This document shows positions 26,959 to 36,816 of a DNA stretch of 64,000 bases, in pieces. Positions within the stretch are counted from its first letter, which is position 1; each line of letters begins with the position of its first letter. The stretch comes from DB1 sp049323655 (GTDB taxonomy: Bacteria > Desulfobacterota > Desulfobulbia > Desulfobulbales > SURF-16). Both the position numbers and the translations under genes were made by a program. The DNA is taken from NCBI GenBank assembly GCA_049323655.1, contig JBMONO010000038.1, positions 62,001 to 126,000 of the forward strand, given 5' to 3'. The notes under the pieces were generated by a model, which saw nothing but the letters and a program-made list of their open reading frames with translations, made no database searches and had not been told where the DNA came from.

Positions 26959-27843
26959 ATGAACAAGACAATGATCCTTTCAATCGGCGAAGTCGTCTGG
27001 GATATCTTCAACAACCGGAAGATTCTCGGCGGCGCTCCTCTTAATGTCGCCTATCACCTTTGCACCCTGGGGCATTCTGTCCGCCTGATAAGTCGCATCG
27101 GCAGTGACGCGCTGGGAGATGAGACAATTCGGCGCGTCACCGAACTTGACCTTGATTCGCATCACATACAACGAGATCCTCACCAGCCGACCGGCCAGGT
27201 GATGGTGACCGTGAACGAGGCCGGTGAGCCACTTTTTGACATTGTCGCGCCAGCCGCCTGGGACGAAATCGACGCAACCCTGCTGCGCACCGCTATTCCC
27301 GATGAGCCGTTTCATCTCATCTTCGGCAGCCTGGCGCAGCGGTCACCGGTCAGCCGGGCCGCCATCCGCCTGCTCCGGGAAAAGGCCAGCCTGCGTTTCT
27401 ATGATGTCAACCTGCGCCCACCCTTCACCGGAAAAGACATAGTCAGCAGCTGCCTGGCCGAGTCTGATGTGGTAAAAATCAATGAAGCAGAACTTGACCA
27501 AGTTGGCGACTGGTTGAATCTGCCAGCCGGACCGCCCCGCCAGAGGTCACTTGACCTCTTCAAACTCCTCAATCCTGTCGCCCTGGCCGTGACCCTCGGC
27601 GCACACGGGGCGATGCTTGTCACCCGGGACGGTTTGTTTTTTCATCCTGGTTTTCCGGTGCAGGTGGCTGACACCGTCGGCGCCGGCGACGCATTTTTTT
27701 CCACCCTGATCCATGGTATTCTCGAAAAATATCCCTGGCCGGTTTGCCTTGAACAGGCGAACAAACGCGCCGCTTTTGTCGCCGAACGCCACGGCGCGAC
27801 GCCATCAATGGCCGATTTCCCATCATCCAGCTCCGAGATCTGA
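26959..27843 (+). CDS. PfkB-family fructokinase
   Basis: This sugar kinase probably phosphorylates the fructose released when sucrose is cleaved. The 294-residue product has the N-terminal signature GGAPLNVAYHLCTLG (about residues 24-38) and the C-terminal signature ADTVGAGDAFFSTLIHG (about 230-246), including the catalytic aspartate in GAGD. Its place directly upstream of sucrose-phosphate synthase supports fructose over other substrates. The 47-bp gap suggests one transcript. Confidence 0.85.
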   Translation: MNKTMILSIGEVVWDIFNNRKILGGAPLNVAYHLCTLGHSVRLISRIGSDALGDETIRRVTELDLDSHHIQRDPHQPTGQVMVTVNEAGEPLFDIVAPAAWDEIDATLLRTAIPDEPFHLIFGSLAQRSPVSRAAIRLLREKASLRFYDVNLRPPFTGKDIVSSCLAESDVVKINEAELDQVGDWLNLPAGPPRQRSLDLFKLLNPVALAVTLGAHGAMLVTRDGLFFHPGFPVQVADTVGAGDAFFSTLIHGILEKYPWPVCLEQANKRAAFVAERHGATPSMADFPSSSSEI

Positions 27844-27890
27844 AACAACCAGTACCGCAACAAGGAGCTCTCAGTTTTACAGGAGGACCC

Positions 27891-30071
27891 ATGTCGTCAC
27901 AATCCGGTCTCTACCTTCAACTCTTCAGCATTCACGGACTCATCCGCGGCAACTCGCCGCAGCTCGGTTACGATGCCGATACCGGCGGCCAGGTCAAATA
28001 TGTCCTGGAACTGGCCCGCGCCCTGGGCAACCATCCGGAGGTGGGTCAGGTGGATCTTGTCACCCGGCTCATCGAGGAAAAAAATCTCGCGCCGATCTAT
28101 GCCGCTCCCACCGAGGAGATCGGCAGAAACGTCCGCATTGTCCGCATTCAATGCGGCGGACGAAAATATATCCGCAAGGAGCTGCTCTGGCCGCATCTCG
28201 ATGAGTTCATCGACAAGACATTGAAAATGATCAAGGCGCAGGGGCGGGTTCCGGATCTCTTTCACGGCCATTATCCGGATGCCGGCTATGTGGCGATGGA
28301 GCTCGCCGAAGCATTCAACCGTCCCTTCCTCTTCACCGGCCACTCCCTGGGCCGCAACAAGATGGCAAAACTTCTGGAAAGCGGCCTTTCATCCGCGGAA
28401 ATCGACAAACGATACAAAATCGAGCATCGCATCGCGGTCGAGGAAGAAATCATCGACAAGGCAGATCTGATCATCACCAGCACCAGCCAGGAAATCACCG
28501 AACAATATGGATTGTACCACCATGCCGCTGGCAAAAATTTTTCCGTCATTCCCCCCGGTATCGACCTGGAAACCTTTTACCCCTATTACCACAATCACAT
28601 TTCGCCCAGGGATCAGGATGAGACCTGCCGTCACATCCGCATGACCATTCTCAAGGAGCTGCAGCGATTCTGGACCGATCCGGGCAAACCTTTCATCCTT
28701 GCCCTCTGCCGCCCGGACCAGCGAAAAAACATCGGCGGGCTCATCGATGCATACGGCACTGATGCCGATCTTCGCGCCATGGCCAATCTCGCCATCTTTG
28801 CCGGTATTCGTAAGGATATCGCCTCAATGGAAGACAACGAACGTAACGTTCTCACCGACATGCTGCTGAGAATGGATTATTACGACCTGTACGGCAAGCT
28901 CGCCATCCCCAAAAAACATGATTTCGCCACCGAGGTGCCGGAACTTTACCGTCTCTGCGCCGACAGCGGCGGCATCTTCGTCAATCCGGCCATGGTGGAA
29001 CCTTTCGGCCTTACCCTGATCGAGGCATCGGCCTGCGGCCTGCCGATCGTCGCCACCAATGACGGTGGGCCGGTCGACATCGTCGCCAACTGCCGGAACG
29101 GCACCCTGGTTGACGTCACGAATCCCGCGCGCATCGCCGCAGCGATCAAGGAGTTGCTCGTTGATCAGAAAAAATGGGAAGCCTGCTCCCGCAACGGCAT
29201 CATCGGTGTCGGCGCCCACTACTCGTGGGCATCCCATTGCGAACGCACCATCGAGCAGATCCGCCCTCTGCTGCCGGCCGGCACCGCTCACCCTCCTGCC
29301 GCGCCGAGCAAGCTGCCGACGACCGAACCGTTCGGCCGACGCCTGACCGCGGTCAGCAAGCTGCTGATCACCGACATCGACAACACCCTGGAAGGAGACA
29401 GCGACAGTCTGCAACGCCTGCTTGCCCTCCTCCACCAGCATCGAACCACCCTGGCCTGGGGAGTTTCCACCGGTCGCAGCCTGGAACTGACCCTCGACAT
29501 CATGACGACCCACCACATCCCCATCCCCGACGTCCTCATCTGTTCGGTGGGAACGGAAATCTATTACGGCCCGAATCTCCGGATCGACAAAGGCTGGCAG
29601 CATCACATCTCCCACCGTTGGAAACCCGAAGACATCAAAAAGACACTGGGCGACCTTGACTTTCTTATCCTGCAACCGGAGGAAGGGCAGCGACGCTGCA
29701 AAATCAGCTATTACATGGAAGACCGACAGGAACTGCTGGAGATGGTCCGGCAACGACTAGGGCATGCCGGTCTGCCCTGCACCGTTATATACTCCCACGG
29801 CCGTTTTCTCGACATCCTTCCCCAGCGGGCCTCCAAGGGCAAGGCGATCAAATACCTCAAATACAAATGGGAATTTGCAGCGGACGACATCATGGTGGCA
29901 GGCGATTCCGGCAACGACGAAGACATGCTGCGCAGCGGCTGCTCTGCCCTGGTCGTTGCCAATCACAGCAGGGAACTTGACCATCTGCGCGGCCATCGTC
30001 GCATTTTTTTCAGCAAGGAACGCCATGCAGCCGGCATTATCGACGGCCTCGTCCATTTTCAATTTCTCTGA
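27891..30071 (+). CDS. Sucrose-phosphate synthase with C-terminal phosphatase domain
   Basis: The enzyme makes sucrose 6-phosphate from UDP- (or ADP-) glucose and fructose 6-phosphate. The 726-residue product has a GT-B glycosyltransferase part (about residues 1-465): LGYDADTGGQVKYVLELARAL near 24 and the donor motif NPAMVEPFGLTLIEASACGLP near 365. A HAD-type sucrose-phosphate phosphatase domain follows (about 485-726). That domain keeps the nucleophile motif DIDNT and the later GDSGNDEDM, so it may be active, making the protein bifunctional. An AGGAGG site precedes the ATG. Confidence 0.92.
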   Translation: MSSQSGLYLQLFSIHGLIRGNSPQLGYDADTGGQVKYVLELARALGNHPEVGQVDLVTRLIEEKNLAPIYAAPTEEIGRNVRIVRIQCGGRKYIRKELLWPHLDEFIDKTLKMIKAQGRVPDLFHGHYPDAGYVAMELAEAFNRPFLFTGHSLGRNKMAKLLESGLSSAEIDKRYKIEHRIAVEEEIIDKADLIITSTSQEITEQYGLYHHAAGKNFSVIPPGIDLETFYPYYHNHISPRDQDETCRHIRMTILKELQRFWTDPGKPFILALCRPDQRKNIGGLIDAYGTDADLRAMANLAIFAGIRKDIASMEDNERNVLTDMLLRMDYYDLYGKLAIPKKHDFATEVPELYRLCADSGGIFVNPAMVEPFGLTLIEASACGLPIVATNDGGPVDIVANCRNGTLVDVTNPARIAAAIKELLVDQKKWEACSRNGIIGVGAHYSWASHCERTIEQIRPLLPAGTAHPPAAPSKLPTTEPFGRRLTAVSKLLITDIDNTLEGDSDSLQRLLALLHQHRTTLAWGVSTGRSLELTLDIMTTHHIPIPDVLICSVGTEIYYGPNLRIDKGWQHHISHRWKPEDIKKTLGDLDFLILQPEEGQRRCKISYYMEDRQELLEMVRQRLGHAGLPCTVIYSHGRFLDILPQRASKGKAIKYLKYKWEFAADDIMVAGDSGNDEDMLRSGCSALVVANHSRELDHLRGHRRIFFSKERHAAGIIDGLVHFQFL

Positions 30072-30202
30072 TGGAGACCGGTTTTTCCCAGGTCACGATC
30101 GCGGGCAACAACCCGCCCCGGACTCTTGCCACCACCCGCCGCCATTGATGACCGCGGCTACCGGGCAAGCTATACTACACCTGCATCCCGGCAGTCCGCC
30201 TT

Positions 30203-32593
30203 TCAAAGGGCGTGTACCGTTGCGGCCTGACGCTTGAACTGCAGGTTGTAGAACATCTCAAGATACCGGCGGGTTTCCTGGCGTTCCAGGTTGGTGGCGA
30301 ATTTCCAGAAGCCGTAGATACAGGAAAGCGACATGAGGCGACTGGCATAGAGTTTCCATGTGTACCTGGACCGCACCCGCCGCAAACCACCCCTGGAAAT
30401 CTCCTGCCAATAGTTCTCGTCATTTCGGCATCGCTCGAAAAAATCAGCGATGATCGCCGCCGCCCGCTCGCCATGATTCGGATCGATATGAAAACCGGAG
30501 ACCCTGTCCTCGATGATCTCCAGAGGTCCGCCATAACGGGTGGCGAAGACAGGCAATCCGGAGGCCATGGCTTCGATCACCGTCAGGCCGAAGGCCTCGA
30601 AAAAGGCTGGCTGAACAAATGCCCCGCCCATGTCGGCGACAAAGCGATAGAGTTCTCCGCAGAGATTTTTTTCCAACCGCTGACCAAGCCAGCGAACCTG
30701 ATCCTCGAGTCCGTATCGATCAAAGAGTTCATGCATGCGGTGAATTTGCTCCTGCTCTTCATGGTCCGACGAGTGGGATGGGTCCACCATGCCGCCGATT
30801 ATCAGCAGATTTACCTCGCTGCGCAACCGCTCGTTTTCTCCGAACCAGTGCACCAATCCGGTCAGATTCTTGATCGTGTCGAGCCTCGCCATGGAAAAAA
30901 GCAGCGGTTTTTCCCGGTCAGCCAATATCCCGCGGCTTTGCCCCGGTTGCGCCGGACCAAAAAGCAGATCGCGGAGGGTGTCATGTAGATCAAGTCGCCG
31001 CCGTTCCGTCGCCGAATAGGGGAAATAGACCTGATCATCAGCCCCGGGCGAAACGATGTTGAACTTGGGATCAAAGATATCAATGCCGTTGATGACCCGG
31101 TAGAGTCCGGGCATGGTAAAGGATCTGTAGCTTTCATACTGCCCGACAATCGTGTCGCTGCCGGCGATCTCCTGATAGGTGCTGGTAATGATGAAATCCG
31201 CGCTGTTCATGGCAATGAGATCAGCAGTGAACTGGCAGGAAAAATGGTATTTTTCCTCCATTTCCCGCCAGTAGAGAGCGGAAAAGAGATACTTGGTTTT
31301 CTCAAGGGCATGGGCGATGGTGCACTGGGTGACGCCCAGGGCATGAGAAAGGAGATAGGCAACCAGGTTACCATCCGAGTAGTTGCCGATAATCAGATCC
31401 GGTCGGCAGCCGAGTTCCGCCAGGATCTCTTCCTTTACCTCGCCGGAGAAATTCTCCAGATAGGGCCAGACCTCGAAACGGGAGATCCAGTGGGGAACGA
31501 CCTTGCCGTCCCTGTCCCGAAATGGAACGCGTAAGATATCGGTATGCTCCGTGCCGTGGACCCGCTCCAGCCGCTGATTGCAGGTCGTTTGCCCTGCTTC
31601 CGGAATGAGGCGGGTGACAATAAGAATGCGGGGCTCGATCTCCAGTCCCTGGTCTTGGATGCGCTGGCGCATTTCCCGTTCAAGGGCGCGCACCTGATCA
31701 AGGATATAGACCACCTGGCCGCCGGTATCCGGCAGGCCGAGGACGTTTTCCTGGCCGAAATAGCCATGAGGTGACACAATGACGATATTGAAGAGCATGG
31801 GAATGCGGCTTAAAAATTTTTCTATGGCCCGGTAATCCGGCGCCTCGAAAATATCCGCCAGCAGACTGAAATTAGCGGCGATTCGCCGAGCCGTTCTCCC
31901 CCACCCCGGTTCAAACCCCATCTTCTTGAGGGGTTGAACGAGCTCACTCCACGGTGTGGAGTCGTCATATTTCTGCAGCAGCTCCATGCCCTGACGCAGG
32001 GCATTCTGCAATGATTCGACACTGTCGATTCGATCGCTGATCATAAAGGGAACCCCCTGGTGACTGTGGAGCCGCAGAAAGGCCAGCAGCAACTCATCGC
32101 CTTTGACCAGATCATGGGACAGCCTGCCGGAGAGACGGCGATTGAGATACTCCACCCCGCGGCCGATGGAACGACTCTGCGTCATTTTGGGGAAATGCCG
32201 TTCAAACGGTTCCAGATCGATTTCGAGCTGCCAATCGCCACTCCGGTACCCAACCACTTCTTCCTTCACCCGTAGAAACTCGGTGATAGTCATTTCGTCG
32301 ATGGCCAGTGATTCAAGATGGAGACGAAAAAAACGCCATTGCGCCACCCGGGGCCGCACCTCGAAACAAAAAAGCGGATAAATCAGGGTGGCCTCCTGGG
32401 TCCGGGCAATCATTTCCGCAAGGGGAGAATCACCCAGGACGTCGTCATGATTCTCCTGACAGAACGCCTGACATTCATCCCACAGGTCGGAATGAAGAAA
32501 AAGCGTCTTCCCGCTCAGACGGTAGCGGGCAAAAAGCGCGCCAACGCTTTCACGATGGCGGCTGATGAATTCGACAAGGTCTCTAACCAGCAT
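30203..32593 (-). CDS. Sucrose synthase
   Basis: Sucrose synthase reversibly cleaves sucrose with a nucleoside diphosphate into NDP-glucose and fructose. The 796 residues match the family. The N-terminal regulatory half precedes a GT-B part with GLPDTGGQVVYILDQVRALE near residue 285 and the E-x7-E motif FFEAFGLTVIEAMASGLP near 660. The ATG at 32593 is chosen because AGGAGG precedes it at correct spacing. It converges on the synthase and kinase genes, so the locus could both build and break down sucrose, as known in some cyanobacteria and ammonia oxidisers. Confidence 0.94.
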   Translation of the reverse strand: MLVRDLVEFISRHRESVGALFARYRLSGKTLFLHSDLWDECQAFCQENHDDVLGDSPLAEMIARTQEATLIYPLFCFEVRPRVAQWRFFRLHLESLAIDEMTITEFLRVKEEVVGYRSGDWQLEIDLEPFERHFPKMTQSRSIGRGVEYLNRRLSGRLSHDLVKGDELLLAFLRLHSHQGVPFMISDRIDSVESLQNALRQGMELLQKYDDSTPWSELVQPLKKMGFEPGWGRTARRIAANFSLLADIFEAPDYRAIEKFLSRIPMLFNIVIVSPHGYFGQENVLGLPDTGGQVVYILDQVRALEREMRQRIQDQGLEIEPRILIVTRLIPEAGQTTCNQRLERVHGTEHTDILRVPFRDRDGKVVPHWISRFEVWPYLENFSGEVKEEILAELGCRPDLIIGNYSDGNLVAYLLSHALGVTQCTIAHALEKTKYLFSALYWREMEEKYHFSCQFTADLIAMNSADFIITSTYQEIAGSDTIVGQYESYRSFTMPGLYRVINGIDIFDPKFNIVSPGADDQVYFPYSATERRRLDLHDTLRDLLFGPAQPGQSRGILADREKPLLFSMARLDTIKNLTGLVHWFGENERLRSEVNLLIIGGMVDPSHSSDHEEQEQIHRMHELFDRYGLEDQVRWLGQRLEKNLCGELYRFVADMGGAFVQPAFFEAFGLTVIEAMASGLPVFATRYGGPLEIIEDRVSGFHIDPNHGERAAAIIADFFERCRNDENYWQEISRGGLRRVRSRYTWKLYASRLMSLSCIYGFWKFATNLERQETRRYLEMFYNLQFKRQAATVHAL

Positions 32594-33127
32594 TGGCACC
32601 TCCTGAAAATCGGATAACGAATTTGGCACAATATCCTTTTCAGGGTACCAGATGCAGCCCGGAGATACAAGTCTCCAGACCTTTCAAATTGACAGGAAAG
32701 AAAACAAACCGGCTTGATTGCATATTTATGCCAGCAAAGTGCGGCATGCAGCGGAGACCATCGACGGCCTGGTTCATTTCAGTTTCTGCACGGAGAAACA
32801 GCGGCAACTCCCCCTGGCCCGGCATCGATAGAAATTTTCTATTTGACCTATTTTGTCTTTTTGTATACAAAGAGCGCGTTATCATCTGCACCCCTGAGGA
32901 TACCCATACATTCCATGAATCATTTTCCCATCCAAAGATACTGAAGCTTCTGCTTGGCAAGCGGTCCGGTTCGGACCGCGCATGCAGCAGCGCCTTCCCT
33001 CCCCTCTTTTTCGATGAACGCATTCATCACCTGAGAACGCTTCCATCGCTTCACGGGCGCGGAAGGCGGCAGCCTGTTTCCCTGATCAGGCAAGAAACGC
33101 ATCCGCACCATGAAGGAGGAAGTTTTC
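32594..33127. other. 534-bp region between sucrose synthase and the tandem HdrA gene
   Basis: No gene is supported; the open frames here are short and lack family features. A promoter-like pair lies at 32843-32869. A small hairpin (GGAGA/TCTCC near 32660-32676) occurs near the sucrose synthase start. The rest shows nothing recognisable. Confidence 0.5.
32843..32869 (+). promoter_or_regulatory. Possible promoter of the HdrA-MvhD-Fdh operon
   Basis: TTGACC (32843-32848) is followed after 15 bp by TATACA (32864-32869). The -10 lies in the palindrome TTGTATACAA (32861-32870), which might be a regulator site. Spacing is short, so confidence is low. The A/T-rich patch stands out in an otherwise GC-rich region. 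Confidence 0.3.
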
Positions 33128-36100
33128 GTGAATACACCCGTTTCAACCCACCAGAATAATAACGTCAGCGGCGCCGTCCTCGTCGTGGGCGGCGGCGTGG
33201 CCGGCGTCCAGGCCGCCCTCGACCTCTCCGCTCTCGGCTACAAGGTTTACCTCGTTGAAAAAAGCGCGGCCATCGGCGGGGTCATGGCCCGGCTTGACAA
33301 GACCTTTCCCACCAACGACTGTTCGCTCTGCATCCTCGCGCCCAAGCTGGTGGAGGCCGGCCGGGATGGCAATATCGTCATCCTTACCAAGGCGAGGCTC
33401 GAATCCCTTGAGGGAGAGCCGGGCCGATTTTCCGCCCGGGTCCGCAAACAGCCGCGCTATATCGACGAGGAGACCTGCACCGGTTGCGGCCAGTGCACCC
33501 TTTACTGCCTCAAACAGATCGGCGACGACTACAACGAAAATCTCTGCCGCACCGCAGCGGCCCACATCGACTACTCCCAGGCGGTGCCGGCCAGCTACCA
33601 CATCGACCCGAAGAACTGCCTGCGCCTCAACTTCGACACCTGCGGCATCTGCGCCGTGGCCTGCCGGGCGGGAGCGATCCGTTTTGACGACCGAGAGGAA
33701 ATTCTCGACCTCCGGATCGGCGCCGTGGTGCTGGCGCCGGGGTTCGGCCGGGTAGGAGAGGAGGTGCTCCACTCCTACGGCTGGGGACGTTTCGCCGATG
33801 TGCTCACCGCCTTTGAGCATGAACGACTGATGTGCGCGAGCGGCCCCACCGGCGGTGCGATCGTCAGGCCCTCCGACGAACGCCATCCGAGAAAAATCGC
33901 CTTTCTCCAGTGCATCGGTTCCCGCGATGCCACCTGCGACAACAACTACTGTTCCTCGGTCTGCTGCATGTACGCCATCAAGCAGGCCACCCTGGCCCGC
34001 GAACATGACCCGGACGCCGAAATCACCCTTTTCTACATGGATGTCCGCACCCACGGCAAGGGTTTTGACGCGGCGCGGGAACGGGCAATCCGGGAAAACA
34101 ACTTCCGGGTGATTTACGGCCGGCCGCCCCGGGTGGAGGATGTCTTCGGCGGCGGACTGCTGCTTACCTGGGTCGATGACACCGGCCGTCACCACTATGA
34201 AAAATTCGACCTGGTCGTCCTCTCCCAGGGGCTCGAGTCCCCGGAGGACGCCGAAAGCATTGCCAAGGCCGCCGGCATCGATCTCAATCACTATCAATTT
34301 GCCTGGACCGACAGTTTTTCTCCCCTCGCCACCAGCCGGTTGGGCGTCTACGTCATCGGCGCCTTCCAGGGGCCGAAGGATATCCCGGACAGCGTCACCC
34401 AGGCAAGCGGGGCGGCCGGCCTCTGCGCCGGGGTGCTGGCAGCGGCGCGCAACCGTGAAACAGCAGACGCCTCATTCCCCGAAGAACGAGACATCAGCGG
34501 CGAGGAGCCACGGATCGGCGTCTTTGTCTGTCACTGCGGCATCAACATCGGCGGGGTGGTCGATGTGCCGGCGGTGCGCGACTATGCCGCCGCCCTGCCC
34601 AACGTGGCCTACGCCACCGCCAATCTCTACAGCTGTTCGCAGGATACGCAGAAACAACTGACCGATATCATCAGAGAGCACCGGCTCAACCGGCTGGTGG
34701 TCGCCGCCTGCACTCCGCGCACCCATGAACCCCTATTCCAGGCCACCATGCGCGAGGCCGGCCTCAACCGCGCCCTCTTTGAAATGGCCAATATCCGCGA
34801 CCAGTGCTCCTGGGTCCACATGCACGAACCGCAGGCGGCAACCGACAAGGCCAAGGACCTGGTGCGCATGGCGGTGGCCAAGGCCTCATTGCTCGTCCCA
34901 CTGGCGGAACAGAAGCTGCCGGTCACCGCCGCCGCCCTGGTGGTGGGCGGCGGCCTGGCCGGCATGATCGCGGCTTTGGCCATCGCCGATCAGGGTTTTG
35001 CCTGCACCCTGCTGGAACGCGGCAATGAACTCGGCGGCCGCGCCCTGCTTCTCACCCGTGACCGCCATGGCAACGACCCCCGCCAACGCATCAGCCAGCT
35101 GATCCGGATGGTGCAAAACCATCCCGGCATCACGGTGCACACCTCCGCCACCCTGGCCTCGATCTCCGGCTATGTCGGCAACTTCACCTCCACCATCGCC
35201 ACCACCACCGGCAGCGAGGTGGTCAATCACGGAGTGGTGGTGCTGGCCACCGGCGGCCGTCCTTATCAGCCGCGCCAGTACGGCTACGGCAGCTCGGCCA
35301 GGATCATGACCCAGCTTGAGCTGGAAAAACGCCTCGATGAACGCAAGGGACTGCCCGCATCCTGCAAAACCATCATCATGATCCAGTGCGTCGGCTCGCG
35401 CGGCCAGGATCTGCCATACTGCAGCCGGGTCTGCTGCGGCCAGGCGGTCAAAAACGCCCTGCGCCTGAAAGAACGCCTGCCGGATGCCTCCATCACCGTG
35501 CTGTACCGCGACATGCGCACCTACGGCTTCCTGGAAGACGATTATCGCCGGGCCCGAGAGCTGGGTATCGTTTTCACCCGCTTCAGCCCGGACCGGCTGC
35601 CGGAAGTTTCCCCCGGCGCCACCGGCAAAGGCGGCCCGCTGGTCAGCTATCATGACCCGCTGCTCGGCGAAGAAATCGCCCGCCGGGCCGATCTGCTCGT
35701 GCTGTCGACCGGTATCGTCGCCGAGGAAGCGCGGGATCTGGCGCGGCTGCTCAAGGTGCCGGTGACGGCGGAGGGGTTTTTCCTGGAGGCCCATGTCAAG
35801 CTGCGGCCGGTTGACCTGCCGGTGGATGGGGTTTATGTCTGCGGTCTGGCCCATTCGCCGCGCTCAATCGATGAAACCATCAGCCAGGCGCAAGCCGCCG
35901 CCGGCCGGGCGTGTCAGCCGCTCGCCCGCGGCTTCATCACCCCGGAGCCCATCGTTTCGACGGTGAACAGCGAAACATGCATCGGCTGCGGCGCCTGCGA
36001 ATCCTTCTGCCCGTATAAGGCCATCGAGATCTACCGGGAAGGCAAACTGCGCAAGGCCCGCACCATCACCGCCTCCTGCAAGGGTTGCGGGGTCTGCGCC

Positions 36101-36199
36101 GCCCGTTGCCCGACGCTGGCCATCGACATGGGCCGCTTCACCTTTGCCGGCATCATGTCTCAGATCCATGCCTTTTATCCTGGAGAAACACGACAATGA
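33128..36199 (+). CDS. Tandem HdrA-like flavo-iron-sulfur protein
   Basis: The ~1023-residue protein holds two HdrA-type flavin modules. The first FAD motif (VVGGGVAGVQAA) is near residue 18, followed by ferredoxin-type cysteines (CTGCGQCTLYC near 117 and a second set near 164-179) and the HdrA motif CSSVCCMYAIKQ near 275. A HdrA-type segment (VCHCGINIGG near 468) precedes a second FAD motif (VVGGGLAGMIAALA near 604). CSRVCCGQAVK follows near 765, and two C-terminal ferredoxin motifs near 951 and 984. HdrA is the flavin-bifurcating subunit of heterodisulfide reductase systems. The GTG at 33128 is preferred because AGGAGG precedes it; an ATG 18 bp upstream is possible. No HdrB or HdrC is encoded nearby. 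Confidence 0.88.
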   Translation: MNTPVSTHQNNNVSGAVLVVGGGVAGVQAALDLSALGYKVYLVEKSAAIGGVMARLDKTFPTNDCSLCILAPKLVEAGRDGNIVILTKARLESLEGEPGRFSARVRKQPRYIDEETCTGCGQCTLYCLKQIGDDYNENLCRTAAAHIDYSQAVPASYHIDPKNCLRLNFDTCGICAVACRAGAIRFDDREEILDLRIGAVVLAPGFGRVGEEVLHSYGWGRFADVLTAFEHERLMCASGPTGGAIVRPSDERHPRKIAFLQCIGSRDATCDNNYCSSVCCMYAIKQATLAREHDPDAEITLFYMDVRTHGKGFDAARERAIRENNFRVIYGRPPRVEDVFGGGLLLTWVDDTGRHHYEKFDLVVLSQGLESPEDAESIAKAAGIDLNHYQFAWTDSFSPLATSRLGVYVIGAFQGPKDIPDSVTQASGAAGLCAGVLAAARNRETADASFPEERDISGEEPRIGVFVCHCGINIGGVVDVPAVRDYAAALPNVAYATANLYSCSQDTQKQLTDIIREHRLNRLVVAACTPRTHEPLFQATMREAGLNRALFEMANIRDQCSWVHMHEPQAATDKAKDLVRMAVAKASLLVPLAEQKLPVTAAALVVGGGLAGMIAALAIADQGFACTLLERGNELGGRALLLTRDRHGNDPRQRISQLIRMVQNHPGITVHTSATLASISGYVGNFTSTIATTTGSEVVNHGVVVLATGGRPYQPRQYGYGSSARIMTQLELEKRLDERKGLPASCKTIIMIQCVGSRGQDLPYCSRVCCGQAVKNALRLKERLPDASITVLYRDMRTYGFLEDDYRRARELGIVFTRFSPDRLPEVSPGATGKGGPLVSYHDPLLGEEIARRADLLVLSTGIVAEEARDLARLLKVPVTAEGFFLEAHVKLRPVDLPVDGVYVCGLAHSPRSIDETISQAQAAAGRACQPLARGFITPEPIVSTVNSETCIGCGACESFCPYKAIEIYREGKLRKARTITASCKGCGVCAARCPTLAIDMGRFTFAGIMSQIHAFYPGETRQ

Positions 36200-36816
36200 G
36201 CACTGACTACCACCCCCATGTTCTGGGCTTCTTATGCAACTGGTGCTGCTACACCGCCGCCGATTCGGCCGGGGTCGGCCGCTACCAGTACCCGCCCAAT
36301 CTGCGGGTCATCCGCATCATGTGCACCGGCCGGCTCGACCCGTCCTTTCCCCTGGAGGGACTGGCGAGCGGCGCGGACGGCATCTTTGTCGGCGGCTGCC
36401 ATCCCGGCGAATGCCATTACCAGGACGGCAACTACCACGCCCTGATCTCCGCCGCCCTGGTCCACGAGCTGCTGGCGCGGATCGGGATTTCCCGTAAGCG
36501 ATTCCTCATCGACTGGGCCTCGGCCGCGGAAGGCCCGAATTTTGTCAAGATCATCACCGCCTTTACCCAGCAGGTGACCGAACTCGGCCCGCTGGGCAGA
36601 AGCGAGGGCAAGAGCGGGGAACAACTGCGCCATGAATTGGCCCAGGCAGCCGAAGCGGCCCGCGGCCGCCAGATCCGCACCGGTCTGCTCAACGCAGCCC
36701 GGGAGATGATGAAAACCCGGGACTTCTCCCGCCCCGCCATCGCCGCCTTGGTCCAGGACAAATGCGCCAAGGCCCTGGACGCCCACTACGAAAGCGGAGC
36801 GACCCCGCATGCGTGA
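36196..36816 (+). CDS. MvhD/FlpD-family iron-sulfur protein
   Basis: MvhD-type proteins carry a [2Fe-2S] cluster and relay electrons between HdrA and a hydrogenase or formate dehydrogenase. The 206-residue product shows the conserved cysteines in FLCNWCCYTAAD, RIMCTGRLDP and GGCHPGECHYQDGN (about residues 13-75). The rest is a helical tail. Its ATG overlaps the HdrA stop codon, and its own end overlaps the next start, so the three proteins are very likely made in step and form one complex. Confidence 0.9.
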   Translation: MSTDYHPHVLGFLCNWCCYTAADSAGVGRYQYPPNLRVIRIMCTGRLDPSFPLEGLASGADGIFVGGCHPGECHYQDGNYHALISAALVHELLARIGISRKRFLIDWASAAEGPNFVKIITAFTQQVTELGPLGRSEGKSGEQLRHELAQAAEAARGRQIRTGLLNAAREMMKTRDFSRPAIAALVQDKCAKALDAHYESGATPHA

